Positions 49,173 to 58,613 of a stretch of DNA of 64,000 nucleotides are shown here, in pieces (the stretch's first letter is position 1; the number at the start of each line of letters is the position of its first letter). The notes beneath the pieces are model-generated. The model was not told where the DNA came from. It saw nothing but the letters and a program-made list of their open reading frames with translations, and made no database searches. Origin of the DNA: Allorhizobium borbori (lineage in GTDB: Bacteria; Pseudomonadota; Alphaproteobacteria; Rhizobiales; Rhizobiaceae); contig NZ_JACIDU010000001.1 of NCBI RefSeq assembly GCF_014196535.1, forward strand, positions 124,001 through 188,000. The letters are read 5' to 3'. The translations under genes and the position numbers were made by a program.

Positions 49173-49880
49173 ATTGCCGCCTTCCGGAATTCATTACCGG
49201 CAGGGACCTCGTAGCCACCCGCCGGGACTTGCATTTATATGCGGATATACGGCTCAATCATGAACCGATCTCCGCGCCCCCGTTTGGACCACAAGGATCC
49301 GTCCGGCCCCACACGTCCTCGTAACGGATGTGGCCGCTGAATGTCGCCGTCCATCCCCGCTTCTGATCCATGGACGCAGAACATCGTTCTGCCAAGAGAA
49401 ACAGCGCAGGCTTGGAACAGCCAGTGATTGAAAAAGCGAAGCTGAATGGCTTCGAGGAAGGGTTGAGGCTTGTCCCGCCGCGTTTGTCGCGACTGGGTTT
49501 AAGGTAAACTTTCTTCGCCCCCGGCCCTTGCCTGGAAGCCATTTACGCAGGATCAAACCGGGAGATCAACGGCCTTTTTTGCCGCGGCGCATCGGAAAGC
49601 CATTGACTCATCCGGTGTCATTTGGGCGTCACATTTGCCGCAATCGAGAATCGCTTTTGAATCAATGGGATTCAAAAAAGGCCGGCAGAAGCACGACACA
49701 AACGATAAAAAAATAAAAAACAGCTTGACTCAAGATTGGGGTCCGCCCCCCTGCCCGGACGGCGTAGCCCTCTTGGCATTCTCTTGTAAGTATTTGATTT
49801 GTTTTGATTTTTTATGTTCCCACCAAAAGCTGGAACAAGGCGCGAACGCAATTGCGAGCGTCAAAATGGAGCATGAATCA
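49173..49880. other. dnaA-rpsT intergenic region, GANTC-rich
   Basis: No gene-like frame. GANTC sites (CcrM methylation targets) occur at 49605, 49648, 49659, 49669, 49727 and 49875: six in 275 bases against about one expected by chance. No match to the TTATCCACA DnaA box was found. The part from 49680 to 49830 is clearly AT-rich (poly-A and poly-T runs). It probably holds the dnaA promoter; an origin is not supported. Confidence 0.7.
49655..49677. repeat. Inverted repeat with a GANTC site in each arm
   Basis: TTTTGAATC (49655-49663) and GATTCAAAA (49669-49677), perfect 9 bp arms around a 5-base loop. Each arm contains one GANTC. About 485 bases upstream of dnaA. Confidence 0.75.
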
Positions 49881-49883
49881 AAA

Positions 49884-49908
49884 AGCCCGGCCGTCATACG
49901 GCCGGGCT
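49884..49908 (-). terminator. Terminator of rpsT
   Basis: Perfect 11 bp stem AGCCCGGCCGT / ACGGCCGGGCT (49884-49894 and 49898-49908) with a 3-base loop, followed on the minus strand by five T. It lies 22 bases after the rpsT stop. Confidence 0.93.
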
Positions 49909-49930
49909 ATAAATTGTCATAATTAATCAA

Positions 49931-50197
49931 TTAGGCAGCGAGTGCCTTAACGCGCTGAGCAAGACGCGACACCTTGCGGGACGCCGTGTTGCCGTGCAGA
50001 ACGCCCTTCGTGGCTGCGCGCTGGATTTCCGGCTGCGCTGCCTTGAGAGCTGCCGTTGCGACGGCGAGATCACCGGAAGCGATCGCTTCTTCGACCTTGC
50101 GGATGAAGCCACGAACGCGGGAGCGGCGTGCCTTGTTGATTGCTGTGAGGCGGGCGATCTTGCGGGTCGCCTTTTTCGCAGAAGTAGTATTGGCCAT
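49931..50197 (-). CDS. rpsT: 30S ribosomal protein S20
   Basis: Small-subunit protein bound to 16S rRNA. 88 residues, basic and helical, [14 protein letters not shown] start and KKA/RR-rich first helix. ATG follows GAGAGGC. Has its own promoter and terminator, so it is monocistronic. Lies next to dnaA as in several alphaproteobacteria. Confidence 0.97.
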   Translation of the reverse strand: MANTTSAKKATRKIARLTAINKARRSRVRGFIRKVEEAIASGDLAVATAALKAAQPEIQRAATKGVLHGNTASRKVSRLAQRVKALAA

Positions 50198-50320
50198 TTA
50201 TGCCTCTCTCGAAATCGAACCTATTCTCCGCGATCACCGCGCCAGCCTTCTAGGAGCCTGTCATGACAGCAAACGGGAGTAACCGGAAAACCCCTCGGGC
50301 TTTCCTGAACCGTGGGCGGT

Positions 50321-50349
50321 CATATAACGGGAAAGCGGACAGGCGTCAA
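50321..50349 (-). promoter_or_regulatory. Sigma-70 type promoter of rpsT
   Basis: On the minus strand TTGACG at 50349-50344, 17 bases, TATATG at 50326-50321. It would give a leader of roughly 115 bases. The leader contains a perfect 12 bp palindrome CTGTCATGACAG at 50258-50269. Confidence 0.6.
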
Positions 50350-50395
50350 CGCGCAATTTCATGCTGCTGCAACATTCCCGATTCCCGTCCGTACC

Positions 50396-51169
50396 TTAGC
50401 GGTTGCGGAAAGCGGGTTTCCGCTTTTCCACGAAGGCCGCCATGCCCTCTTTCTGATCTTCCGTGGCAAAGAGCGACTGGAACTGGCGGCGCTCGTAACG
50501 AAGCCCTTCGGCCAGCGTTACTTCGAAGGCACGCCCGACACTTTCCTTGGCGAGAAGCACGGAAGCCCGCGAGAAGGCCGCAATTTTGGCAGCGGCGGTC
50601 AGCGCCTCCTCCACGAGCTTGTCCGCAGGGACAATCCGGGCCACCAGGCCGGAACGTTCGGCTTCGGCCGCGTCCATCATGCGGCCTGTCAGAACGAGGT
50701 CCATGGCCTTGGCCTTGCCGACGGCCCGCGTCAGCCGCTGGGTACCGCCCATGCCGGGGATGATGCCGAGCGTGATTTCCGGCTGGCCGAACTTCGCCGT
50801 TTCCGAGGCGATGATGAAGTCGCAGAGCATGGCGAGCTCACAACCGCCGCCGAGCGCATAGCCGGAAACGGCTGCGATCACCGGTTTGCGGATACCGGCC
50901 ACCTCATCCCAGCCGCCCAGAAAATCGCCCGTCACCACATCGGGGAAAGACAGCGGCTGCATTTCCTTGATGTCGGCGCCGGCGGCAAATGCCTTTTCGG
51001 AACCGGTCAGCACGATGGCACCCACCGCTTCATCCGCCTCGAAGGCGGCGAAGGCCGCAAGCAACTCCTTAAGAACGGTCGAATTCAGTGCGTTCAGCGC
51101 CTGCGGGCGATTGAGCGTGACGAGACCGACCGCGCCGTGCGTCTCCACGAGAATGGTTTCATAGGCCAT
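50396..51169 (-). CDS. Enoyl-CoA hydratase/isomerase family protein
   Basis: Hydrates trans-2-enoyl-CoA in fatty-acid or amino-acid breakdown. 257 residues, full-length crotonase fold. [10 protein letters not shown] near residue 62 and [14 protein letters not shown] near residue 103 form the oxyanion hole. The catalytic pair of glutamates lies in GGCELA and [13 protein letters not shown] follows AAGGAG. Sits between mutM and rpsT on the same strand; the specific pathway is not visible. Confidence 0.93.
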   Translation of the reverse strand: MAYETILVETHGAVGLVTLNRPQALNALNSTVLKELLAAFAAFEADEAVGAIVLTGSEKAFAAGADIKEMQPLSFPDVVTGDFLGGWDEVAGIRKPVIAAVSGYALGGGCELAMLCDFIIASETAKFGQPEITLGIIPGMGGTQRLTRAVGKAKAMDLVLTGRMMDAAEAERSGLVARIVPADKLVEEALTAAAKIAAFSRASVLLAKESVGRAFEVTLAEGLRYERRQFQSLFATEDQKEGMAAFVEKRKPAFRNR

Positions 51170-51196
51170 GTTGTTCTCCTTCCGAACGCGTTGAGA

Positions 51197-52075
51197 CTAT
51201 CGCTGGCATGCAGCACAATAGAAAGTCGAGCGGCCGGCCTGGACGATGCGGCCGATCGTGCAGCCGCAGTCCTGCGTGCGGCACATCTCGCCTTCCCGAC
51301 CATAGACGGAAAACGAGTGCTGGAAATAGCCGAGCGATCCATCCGCCTGCCGGTAGTCCTTCAGCGACGAGCCGCCGGCGGCAATGGCATCGGCGATGAC
51401 CTCGCGGATCGATTGCGTCAGAAGCTCCAGTTCGGTCCGCGGTCGCCCCTCCGGCGTCACCAGCGTTCCCGCTTTGCGCTCCGGTGAAAGGTGGGAACGC
51501 CACAATGCCTCGCAGACATAGATATTGCCAAGACCGGCGATGACCTTCTGATCGAGCAACGCGCTCTTCAAGGGCTGCGCCTTGCCGGCGAAACGTTCTG
51601 CCAGATAATCGGCACGCAGGCTGTTGCCGGTGGGCTCCGGGCCGAGACCGGCAAAGGCTGGATAAGCGTCGCGGTCGCCGGGGGCGATGAAATCGAGAAA
51701 GCCGAAACGGCGCGGATCATTATAAAGAACGCGGCGCGCGCCCTCCGGCGTCCTCAGATGAAAGACGACGTGATCGTGCTTCTCGTCCTTGCCGCGCGGA
51801 TGGTGGAAGATACCGGGCACATCGTCCTCGATGCGGAACGAACCGGACATGCCGAGATGCGACACGATGACCGCACCATCATCCAGTTCGATCAGGAGAT
51901 ATTTGGCGCGCCGCCCGAGCGAGGCGATGGTTTTCCCCTCGACACGGGCCTGAAGCCCGGCGGGGAAGGGAAATCTGAGGTCCGGGCGGTTCAGTTGCAG
52001 CCGCTCGATGACGGCTCCCTCCATGCTGGGGGCAAGGCCCCGGCGCACGGTTTCCACCTCTGGCAATTCCGGCAT
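51197..52075 (-). CDS. mutM: Formamidopyrimidine-DNA glycosylase
   Basis: Removes 8-oxoguanine and formamidopyrimidines and nicks the site. 292 residues from the ATG at 52075, so that Pro2 is the catalytic nucleophile ([14 protein letters not shown]); Glu3 follows. Ends with the C-terminal zinc finger, CRTQDCGC and YCAACQR. The first two codons of a longer frame are rejected because Pro2 must be exposed. Divergent from ubiE. Confidence 0.96.
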   Translation of the reverse strand: MPELPEVETVRRGLAPSMEGAVIERLQLNRPDLRFPFPAGLQARVEGKTIASLGRRAKYLLIELDDGAVIVSHLGMSGSFRIEDDVPGIFHHPRGKDEKHDHVVFHLRTPEGARRVLYNDPRRFGFLDFIAPGDRDAYPAFAGLGPEPTGNSLRADYLAERFAGKAQPLKSALLDQKVIAGLGNIYVCEALWRSHLSPERKAGTLVTPEGRPRTELELLTQSIREVIADAIAAGGSSLKDYRQADGSLGYFQHSFSVYGREGEMCRTQDCGCTIGRIVQAGRSTFYCAACQR

Positions 52076-52215
52076 CGGCTTCATCTTCCTGTTTCAACGG
52101 TCAGGCGCTTGGGCTATAGAACGGGGCTGAAAAGGTCGCAACCCACAGCATGGCGCCGGTTCTTCGCCTGTTATATGGTGCGGCCGGGTTCGAGTTGAAA
52201 TGAGGGAGTTTCACG

Positions 52216-52992
52216 ATGGCTGACAGCCGCACCACCGCCGATGGCGGCATGTCCACCTCCTATGGGTTCCGCGAGGTGAACGAGGGCGAGAAGCAGACCC
52301 TCGTGAACGACGTGTTCCACAAGGTGGCCAAGCGCTACGACATCATGAACGACGTGATGTCGGCGGGCCTGCATCGTCTGTGGAAGGATGCAATGGTCGC
52401 GGCCCTCAACCCGCGCAAGGATGCGGATTACAAGGTGCTGGACGTGGCCGGCGGCACCGGCGACATCGCGTTCCGCATCATCGAGGCCTCCAACCGCAAG
52501 GCCCATGCGACCGTGCTCGACATCAACGGCTCGATGCTGGGTGTGGGCGAGGAACGCGCGAGAAAGAAGGGGCTTTCCGAGAACCTGACCTTCGTGGAGG
52601 CCAATGCGGAATCCCTGCCGTTCGAGACCAATACGTTCGACGCCTATACGATTGCCTTCGGCATTCGCAACGTGCCGCATATCGATGTGGCGCTTTCGGA
52701 AGCCTATCGCGTGCTGAAGCGCGGCGGGCGCCTGCTGGTGCTGGAATTCTCCGAGGTGGAACTGCCATTGCTTGATCGGTTCTACGACGCCTGGTCGTTC
52801 AACGCGATCCCGCAATTCGGCAAGATGATTACCGGCGAGGCCGAGCCCTACCAGTATCTGGTGGAATCGATCCGCAAGTTCCCCAATCAGGAAGACTTCG
52901 CGACGATGATCCGTCAGGCCGGGTTTGCACGCGTGGGCTTCACCAATTATACCGGCGGCATTGCCGCACTCCATTCCGGCTGGAAGCTCTGA
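52216..52992 (+). CDS. ubiE: Ubiquinone/menaquinone biosynthesis methyltransferase
   Basis: C-methylates the demethoxy-quinol ring in ubiquinone synthesis with SAM. 258 residues. [17 protein letters not shown] and [16 protein letters not shown] are the N-terminal signatures; the SAM loop is [14 protein letters not shown] near residue 74; [15 protein letters not shown] is further C-terminal. ATG follows GAGGGAG. ubiB follows 28 bases downstream. Confidence 0.97.
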   Translation: MADSRTTADGGMSTSYGFREVNEGEKQTLVNDVFHKVAKRYDIMNDVMSAGLHRLWKDAMVAALNPRKDADYKVLDVAGGTGDIAFRIIEASNRKAHATVLDINGSMLGVGEERARKKGLSENLTFVEANAESLPFETNTFDAYTIAFGIRNVPHIDVALSEAYRVLKRGGRLLVLEFSEVELPLLDRFYDAWSFNAIPQFGKMITGEAEPYQYLVESIRKFPNQEDFATMIRQAGFARVGFTNYTGGIAALHSGWKL

Positions 52993-53020
52993 TGGGTTCC
53001 TGCTGCCCGGAGTCCTGCCA

Positions 53021-54595
53021 ATGAGCCTTCTCAATGCCTATTACCAGCTCGTGCGCGTGGGCTGGGTTCTGACGCGCGAAGGCGTGATTTCGGCGCTGCC
53101 CGCCGAGGGTCTGCCCCCGCTTGCCCTGCTCGGCCAGAAAATCGCCTCGCTCATGGCGCGCAACCGCGCCAGGGACACCGAGCGCAGCGACCGGCTGGCG
53201 AGCGCCGTGGAGCGGCTTGGCCCTTCCTATGTGAAGATGGGCCAGTTCCTCGCCACCCGTCCCGATGTGGTGGGCAAGGATTTCGCCGACGACCTTTCCA
53301 AGCTTCAGGACCGCATGGCCTTTTTCCCGCAGGGTGCTGCGGAAAAGGCGATCGAAGGTTCGCTCGGGCGGCCCGTGGCCGATCTCTATCTGCGCTTCGA
53401 GGCCCCGATAGCCGCCGCCTCCATCGCGCAGGTGCATCCGGCTGAGGTGAAGACGGCGGATGGTCCCCGCAAGGTCGCCGTCAAGGTCATCCGTCCCGGC
53501 GTGCGCCAGCGCTTCACACAGGATCTGGAGGCCATGTATCTCGTGGCGCACATGCAGGAGCGTTTCCTGCCCTCGCACCGGCGCCTCCGACCCGTGGAAG
53601 TGACGCGGACGCTGGAGCAGACGACCCGCATCGAAATGGACCTGAGACTCGAGGCCGCCGCCCTTTCGGAGATTGCCGAGAACACCAAGGACGATCCGGG
53701 TTTCCGCGTGCCGAAGGTGGATTGGGAACGCACCGGCCGCGATGTCGTGACCATGGAATGGATCGACGGCGTGAAAATGTCGGATGTCGAGGCATTGAAA
53801 ACCGCCGGACACGACCTGAACAAGCTTGCGGATACGCTGATCCAGTCCTTCCTGCGGCACACGCTGCGCGATGGCTTTTTCCATGCCGACATGCACCCCG
53901 GCAATCTCTTCGTCGATGCCTCGGGCACCATCGTGGCCGTGGACATGGGCATTGTCGGGCGGCTGAATCCCAAGCAGCGCCGGTTCCTGGCCGAAATCCT
54001 TTATGGCTTCATAACCCGCGACTACATGCGGGTGGCGGAGGTGCATTTCGAGGCCGGTTACGTGCCTGCCCGCCACGATATAGCCAGCTTCGCACAGGCG
54101 ATCCGCGCCATCGGCGAGCCGATCCATGGCCAGCCAGCGGAAACCATTTCCATGGGCAAGCTTCTGACGCTTCTCTTCGAAGTGACCGAGCTTTTCGACA
54201 TGGAAACCCGCCCCGAACTGGTGAACCTGCAAAAGACCATGGTGGTGGTCGAGGGTGTCGCGCGCATCCTCAATCCGCAGTTCAATATGTGGAAGGCATC
54301 CGAACCCGTCGTCGGAAGCTGGATACGCCAGAATCTCGGCCCCGGCCGTATCGTCAACGACGTGCGCGAGGGCCTGAAGGCCGTGCGACGTCTGGCGGAG
54401 GCTGCGCCGGAAATCGCTGCAAAGGCCGAAAAGCTCAATCAGGACATTGCCGGCATGGTCGATACCGGCCTGCGCTTCGATCCCGAGACGGCGGAAGCCA
54501 TCGGCCGCTCGGAAGCGCGGCACAATCGTTCGGGCCGCGTGGCGCTGTGGGTGATTGCCGCGACCCTCGTCTATATCGCATTCCAGTTCAGCTAG
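53021..54595 (+). CDS. ubiB: Ubiquinone biosynthesis protein kinase-like UbiB
   Basis: Atypical protein-kinase-like ATPase required for ubiquinone synthesis. 524 residues from the ATG at 53021. The family KxGQ motif is VKMGQFLATRPDVV near residue 71, followed by AAASIAQVHPA and the HxDxHPGNL active-site region FHADMHPGNLF. The C-terminal end has one hydrophobic helix, VALWVIAATLVYIAF, anchoring it to the membrane. Directly behind ubiE. Confidence 0.96.
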   Translation: MSLLNAYYQLVRVGWVLTREGVISALPAEGLPPLALLGQKIASLMARNRARDTERSDRLASAVERLGPSYVKMGQFLATRPDVVGKDFADDLSKLQDRMAFFPQGAAEKAIEGSLGRPVADLYLRFEAPIAAASIAQVHPAEVKTADGPRKVAVKVIRPGVRQRFTQDLEAMYLVAHMQERFLPSHRRLRPVEVTRTLEQTTRIEMDLRLEAAALSEIAENTKDDPGFRVPKVDWERTGRDVVTMEWIDGVKMSDVEALKTAGHDLNKLADTLIQSFLRHTLRDGFFHADMHPGNLFVDASGTIVAVDMGIVGRLNPKQRRFLAEILYGFITRDYMRVAEVHFEAGYVPARHDIASFAQAIRAIGEPIHGQPAETISMGKLLTLLFEVTELFDMETRPELVNLQKTMVVVEGVARILNPQFNMWKASEPVVGSWIRQNLGPGRIVNDVREGLKAVRRLAEAAPEIAAKAEKLNQDIAGMVDTGLRFDPETAEAIGRSEARHNRSGRVALWVIAATLVYIAFQFS

Positions 54596-54649
54596 AGCAT
54601 TTCGCGCTTTTGCTGAAAAAGCTCCAACGCCGGACGCCGGGAGGGGACC

Positions 54650-55879
54650 ATGGCACTTTCGAAAACACTTTCGGGCAAGCGCATCCTTCTCGTCATCTCC
54701 GGCGGCATCGCGGCCTATAAGAGCCTCGACCTCATTCGCCGACTGCGCGAGCGCGGTGCTACGGTCACGCCGGTGATGACGAAGGCCGCACAGGAATTCG
54801 TGACACCCCTCGCCGTCGGCGCGCTTGCGGCCAGCCATGTGTTCACGGATCTGTTTTCCCGCACCGACGAACAGGATGTCGGCCACATCCGCCTTGCCCG
54901 CGATCACGACCTGATCGTGGTGGCGCCAGCCACCGCCGACATCATGGCGAAGATCGCCAACGGGCTTGCCGATGACCTTGCCTCCGCCGTTCTGCTCGCA
55001 CGGCGCATTCCACTTCTTCTCGCTCCGGCGATGAACCCGGCCATGTGGGCGAACCCGGCAACCCGGCGCAATGTGACGACCCTTGCCGGCGACGGTATCC
55101 GCTTCATCGGCCCGATGGCCGGTGAAATGGCCGAAGGCGGCGAGGCGGGCCTTGGCCGCATGGCCGAACCGCTGGAGATTGTCGCCGCCATCGAGACGCT
55201 GCTGGACGATGCGCCGAAGCCGCTCGCCGGCAAGCGCGCCATCGTCACCTCCGGCCCGACCCATGAGCCGATCGACCCTGTGCGCTATATCGCCAACCGC
55301 TCATCCGGCCGGCAGGGTCATGCCATTGCGGCAGCGCTCGCGCGTCTCGGCGCGGATGTGACGCTCGTTTCCGGCCCCGTCTCGATTCCCGATCCTGAGG
55401 GTGTGAAGGTCATCCATGTGGAACGCGCCTCGGAAATGCTTGAAGCCGTGCTGAACGCCCTTCCCGCCGATCTCGCCGTGATGGTGGCCGCAGTGGCCGA
55501 CTGGCGCGTGGCGACGGAATCGAGCCAGAAGATCAAGAAGCAACCGGGCGATGCGGCGCCAACGCTGACCATGGCGGAAAATCCGGACATTCTGAAAACG
55601 GTGGGCCACCATGCCGAGCGTCCGAAACTTGTGATCGGCTTTGCCGCCGAAACCAACGACGTACTCGCCAATGCACAGGTGAAGCTGGACAGGAAGGGCG
55701 CGGATTTCATCGTCGCCAACGATGTCTCGCCGGAAACCGGCATCATGGGCGGTACGCGCAACAGCGTGAAGATCGTATCCCGCACGGGCATCGATCATTG
55801 GCCGGAAATGGACAAGGACGCGGTTGCGGAGAAGCTCGCGGGATTTGCGGCGGAAAAGCTCGGCGCTTCCCGTTCCTAA
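54650..55879 (+). CDS. coaBC: Bifunctional phosphopantothenoylcysteine decarboxylase/synthase
   Basis: Two steps of coenzyme A synthesis. 409 residues. The N-terminal flavin-dependent decarboxylase domain (CoaC) has ISGGIAAYKSLDL and the conserved PAMNPAMW region with the catalytic Asn near residue 126. The C-terminal synthase domain (CoaB) starts near residue 190 with TSGPTHEPIDPVR. ATG follows GGGAGGGGACC. Its stop overlaps the convergent amidotransferase stop (CTAA). Confidence 0.96.
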   Translation: MALSKTLSGKRILLVISGGIAAYKSLDLIRRLRERGATVTPVMTKAAQEFVTPLAVGALAASHVFTDLFSRTDEQDVGHIRLARDHDLIVVAPATADIMAKIANGLADDLASAVLLARRIPLLLAPAMNPAMWANPATRRNVTTLAGDGIRFIGPMAGEMAEGGEAGLGRMAEPLEIVAAIETLLDDAPKPLAGKRAIVTSGPTHEPIDPVRYIANRSSGRQGHAIAAALARLGADVTLVSGPVSIPDPEGVKVIHVERASEMLEAVLNALPADLAVMVAAVADWRVATESSQKIKKQPGDAAPTLTMAENPDILKTVGHHAERPKLVIGFAAETNDVLANAQVKLDRKGADFIVANDVSPETGIMGGTRNSVKIVSRTGIDHWPEMDKDAVAEKLAGFAAEKLGASRS

Positions 55880-56685
55880 CCCGCTTTACGCATCCGCGCG
55901 GCCCAGTTCACCGCCGGCTCGAACAGGGCGACATCCATGCCGCGCTCGTTGAGGATAACCGTCGACCCATCGGGAATTTCGACCCAGGTGTCGGCCTCGT
56001 CGTTCAGCGGTTCGGACACCAGACAGTGGCCGTTGCCGCCGCAAACGGGTGCAGCATAAAGCGTCGGCGCCTTCGCATCGGTGGCATAACGAACGGCAAA
56101 CAACGTCTTGCCATCGGAGAAGGCCGCGGTGAAGCGGAGAAGCGCGTAACCGAGCATGTCGTTCGACAGGTCTTCGACAAAACCCGCCGCCTTGGCCATG
56201 GCCTCCAGCGGCTTGTCGTTCAGGCCGAATTGCAGGGCCAGAAGGAACAGAAGCTCGGAATCGGTGGTGCCGGTACGGTAGCGGAACAGGTCGTCGGACA
56301 GTTCCGATTCCATACGGCGGCGCAGATGCTCGAAACCGTCGATCTGACCGTTATGCATGAAGGACCAGTTGCCAACCACGAAGGGGTGGCAATTGTCGCG
56401 ACGCGTCGACCCATGGGTGGCGGCGCGCACATGGGCGAGAAACAGACCGGAACGGATCTGGCGGGCAAGGCTCATGAGATTGCAGTCTGCCCAGGCGGGC
56501 AGGATATCGCGGTAACGGCCGGGATCGGGCCGATCCCCATACCAGGCAATGCCGAAACCATCGGCATTCGTTGTCGTGCGGGCCATGGTCGCGCAGTGGG
56601 ATTGCGCCACCAGCGAATGGGCAGGCGAGGACACCAGTTCCTCGATAAAGACAGGTGCGCCGCGATAAGCAGCCCAGCGACACAT
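55876..56685 (-). CDS. Class II glutamine amidotransferase family protein
   Basis: 269 residues from the ATG at 56685, chosen so that Cys2 (MCRWAAYRG) is the exposed N-terminal nucleophile; a start three codons earlier would bury it. Ntn-hydrolase fold similar to EgtC and YafJ-type proteins, with HVRAATHGS and FMHNGQIDGF (the oxyanion and glutamine-binding loops). No synthetase domain is attached. Substrate unknown. The gene overlaps coaBC by 4 bases at its 3' end. Confidence 0.88.
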   Translation of the reverse strand: MCRWAAYRGAPVFIEELVSSPAHSLVAQSHCATMARTTTNADGFGIAWYGDRPDPGRYRDILPAWADCNLMSLARQIRSGLFLAHVRAATHGSTRRDNCHPFVVGNWSFMHNGQIDGFEHLRRRMESELSDDLFRYRTGTTDSELLFLLALQFGLNDKPLEAMAKAAGFVEDLSNDMLGYALLRFTAAFSDGKTLFAVRYATDAKAPTLYAAPVCGGNGHCLVSEPLNDEADTWVEIPDGSTVILNERGMDVALFEPAVNWAARMRKAG

Positions 56686-56938
56686 GCAATCCACTCCGAT
56701 TTCTACCGTTGAAACAAGTTTCAGCCCGACTGAGTTAATACAAGCTGAACGTTCAAAAATCTGACACAGATCCGCGCGGCGGACTGTTCACATTTTTGCA
56801 ACGCTGGTATCCGCCTGTGAACGACCTCAATGACTGCCTGTCGTTCTGACCGGAGAATGCGGTGGGAGGAGGGTGGAAATCGGGAAATTGCGCGGTCCTT
56901 GCAAGACCGCGCGCCCATTTCGTTAACGAGGCTTCAGA

Positions 56939-58522
56939 TCATGCCGCCTTGACGGCGTGATACTCCTTAATGGCAACCATCTTGATGGCCGGATAGCGTT
57001 CCGACTCGTAACGCAGCGAGAAGCTATCCTGCGCCAGATAGACCGGATCACCGTCGAGGTCGCGGGCGATATCGCCGCGATGGCTGTTGGTGAACTTGTC
57101 GAGGTCGGCGGCCTGATCCGCCGAAATCCAGCGGCAGATGGAAAAGCGCGACATTTCGAACGACACCGGCAGGCCATATTCAGCCATCAGGCGCTCCTTG
57201 AGCACGTCGAGCTGAAGCGCACCGACGACGCCGACGATGGCGGGCGAACCGTCTTCCGGCGAAAAGAGCTGCACGACGCCCTCTTCCGCCATCTGCTGCA
57301 GCGCTTCCTTGAGCTTCTTTGCCTTCATGGCGTCCTCAAGCCGCACGCGGCGCAGGATTTCCGGGGCAAAGTTCGGCACGCCCTGGAAGACGAGCGATTC
57401 GCCTTCGGTCAGCGTATCGCCGATGCGCAGCGTACCATGGTTCGGAATGCCGACGACATCGCCGGCAAAGGCAGTATCGGCGAGCTGGCGCTGCGAGGCA
57501 AAGAAGAATTGCGGTGCGGTGAGGCCGATCTGCTTGCCGGTGCGGGCAAGCCTCGCCTTCATGCCACGCTGCAGCTTGCCGGAGCAGATTCGCGCAAACG
57601 CGATGCGGTCGCGGTGGTTCGGGTCCATGTTGGCCTGAATCTTGAAGACGAAGGCCGTCATCGCATCTTCCGCCGCATGCACCGTGCGGGTATCGGCGAC
57701 CTGGTCGCGCGGCGGCGGCGCATAGGCACCGAGCGCGTTGATGAGATCGCGAACGCCGAAATTGCGCAGTGCCGAACCGAAGAAGACCGGTGTCATGTGG
57801 CCTTCGAGGAAAGCCTCGCGATCAAACGGACGACAGGCCTCGATGGCCAGCTCCAGTTCATCGATAAAGGCCTGACGTTCGTTTTCCGGTAAATGGCTGG
57901 CGACGCTCTGCGCACCATTGACCTTTTCCGGTTCGACCTGCGTGTCAGAACCGCGGAACGTGCTGTTTGCCAGATTGTAGGCGCCGCAGAAGGTTTTGGA
58001 ACGCCCGACCGGCCAGGTAACGGGCGCGGTGTCCAGCGCCAGCTTTTCCTCGACCTCATCCAGAATCTCGAAGGGATCGCGGCTTTCGCGGTCCATCTTG
58101 TTGATGAAGGTGATGATCGGAATATCGCGCATGCGGCAGACTTCGAAAAGTTTCAGCGTGCGCGGCTCGATGCCCTTGGCGGCGTCGATGACCATGATGG
58201 CGGCATCCACCGCCGTCAGCGTGCGGTAGGTATCATCCGCGAAATCTTCGTGACCGGGCGTGTCGAGAATGTTGAAGACATTGCCGTCATATTCGAAAGT
58301 CATCACCGAGGTCACGACCGAAATGCCGCGTTCACGCTCGATCTTCATCCAGTCCGAACGGGTCTGGATACGGTCCTTCTTGGCCTTCACTTCACCGGCG
58401 AGCTGGATCGCGCCGCCGAACAGCAGCAGTTTTTCGGTCAGCGTGGTCTTGCCGGCGTCCGGGTGGGCGATGATCGCGAAGGTGCGGCGGCGGGAGACCG
58501 CCTCTGCAAGGGTTTCGGCCAT
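56939..58522 (-). CDS. prfC: Peptide chain release factor 3
   Basis: GTPase that recycles RF1/RF2 from terminating ribosomes. 527 residues. P-loop AHPDAGKTTLTEKLLLFGGA near residue 19, switch/G2-3 region DTPGHEDFADDT near residue 87, NKMD near residue 141. The size and the lack of EF-G domain IV make it RF3 rather than EF-G. Divergent from dut by 91 bases. Confidence 0.96.
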   Translation of the reverse strand: MAETLAEAVSRRRTFAIIAHPDAGKTTLTEKLLLFGGAIQLAGEVKAKKDRIQTRSDWMKIERERGISVVTSVMTFEYDGNVFNILDTPGHEDFADDTYRTLTAVDAAIMVIDAAKGIEPRTLKLFEVCRMRDIPIITFINKMDRESRDPFEILDEVEEKLALDTAPVTWPVGRSKTFCGAYNLANSTFRGSDTQVEPEKVNGAQSVASHLPENERQAFIDELELAIEACRPFDREAFLEGHMTPVFFGSALRNFGVRDLINALGAYAPPPRDQVADTRTVHAAEDAMTAFVFKIQANMDPNHRDRIAFARICSGKLQRGMKARLARTGKQIGLTAPQFFFASQRQLADTAFAGDVVGIPNHGTLRIGDTLTEGESLVFQGVPNFAPEILRRVRLEDAMKAKKLKEALQQMAEEGVVQLFSPEDGSPAIVGVVGALQLDVLKERLMAEYGLPVSFEMSRFSICRWISADQAADLDKFTNSHRGDIARDLDGDPVYLAQDSFSLRYESERYPAIKMVAIKEYHAVKAA

Positions 58523-58613
58523 TCTTTGAAATCCTGTGGAATTGCCGCGTATCTAGCGGGTCTCACCCCCCATTGCAATTGACCTTGCCGCGTAAAAGGC
58601 AAACTGTCGGGTC

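Noticed and set aside
49173-49930. Replication origin next to dnaA
   Set aside because: No TTATCCACA-type DnaA boxes found; alphaproteobacterial origins usually lie near hemE, not dnaA. The AT-rich stretch alone is not enough.
54594-54627. Third RIME-like repeat after ubiB
   Set aside because: TAGAGCATTTCGCG and a GAGC/GCTC end pair resemble the family, but it lacks the CAAAAGTG-AGCGG core, so chance similarity cannot be excluded.
52940-55264. 774-codon open frame on the minus strand opposite ubiB and coaBC
   Set aside because: GC-rich shadow frame of two clear genes; composition His/Arg/Gly-rich, no domain, no ribosome site. Similar long antisense frames opposite glnD (19913-21499) and mutS (22316-23815) were also dropped.
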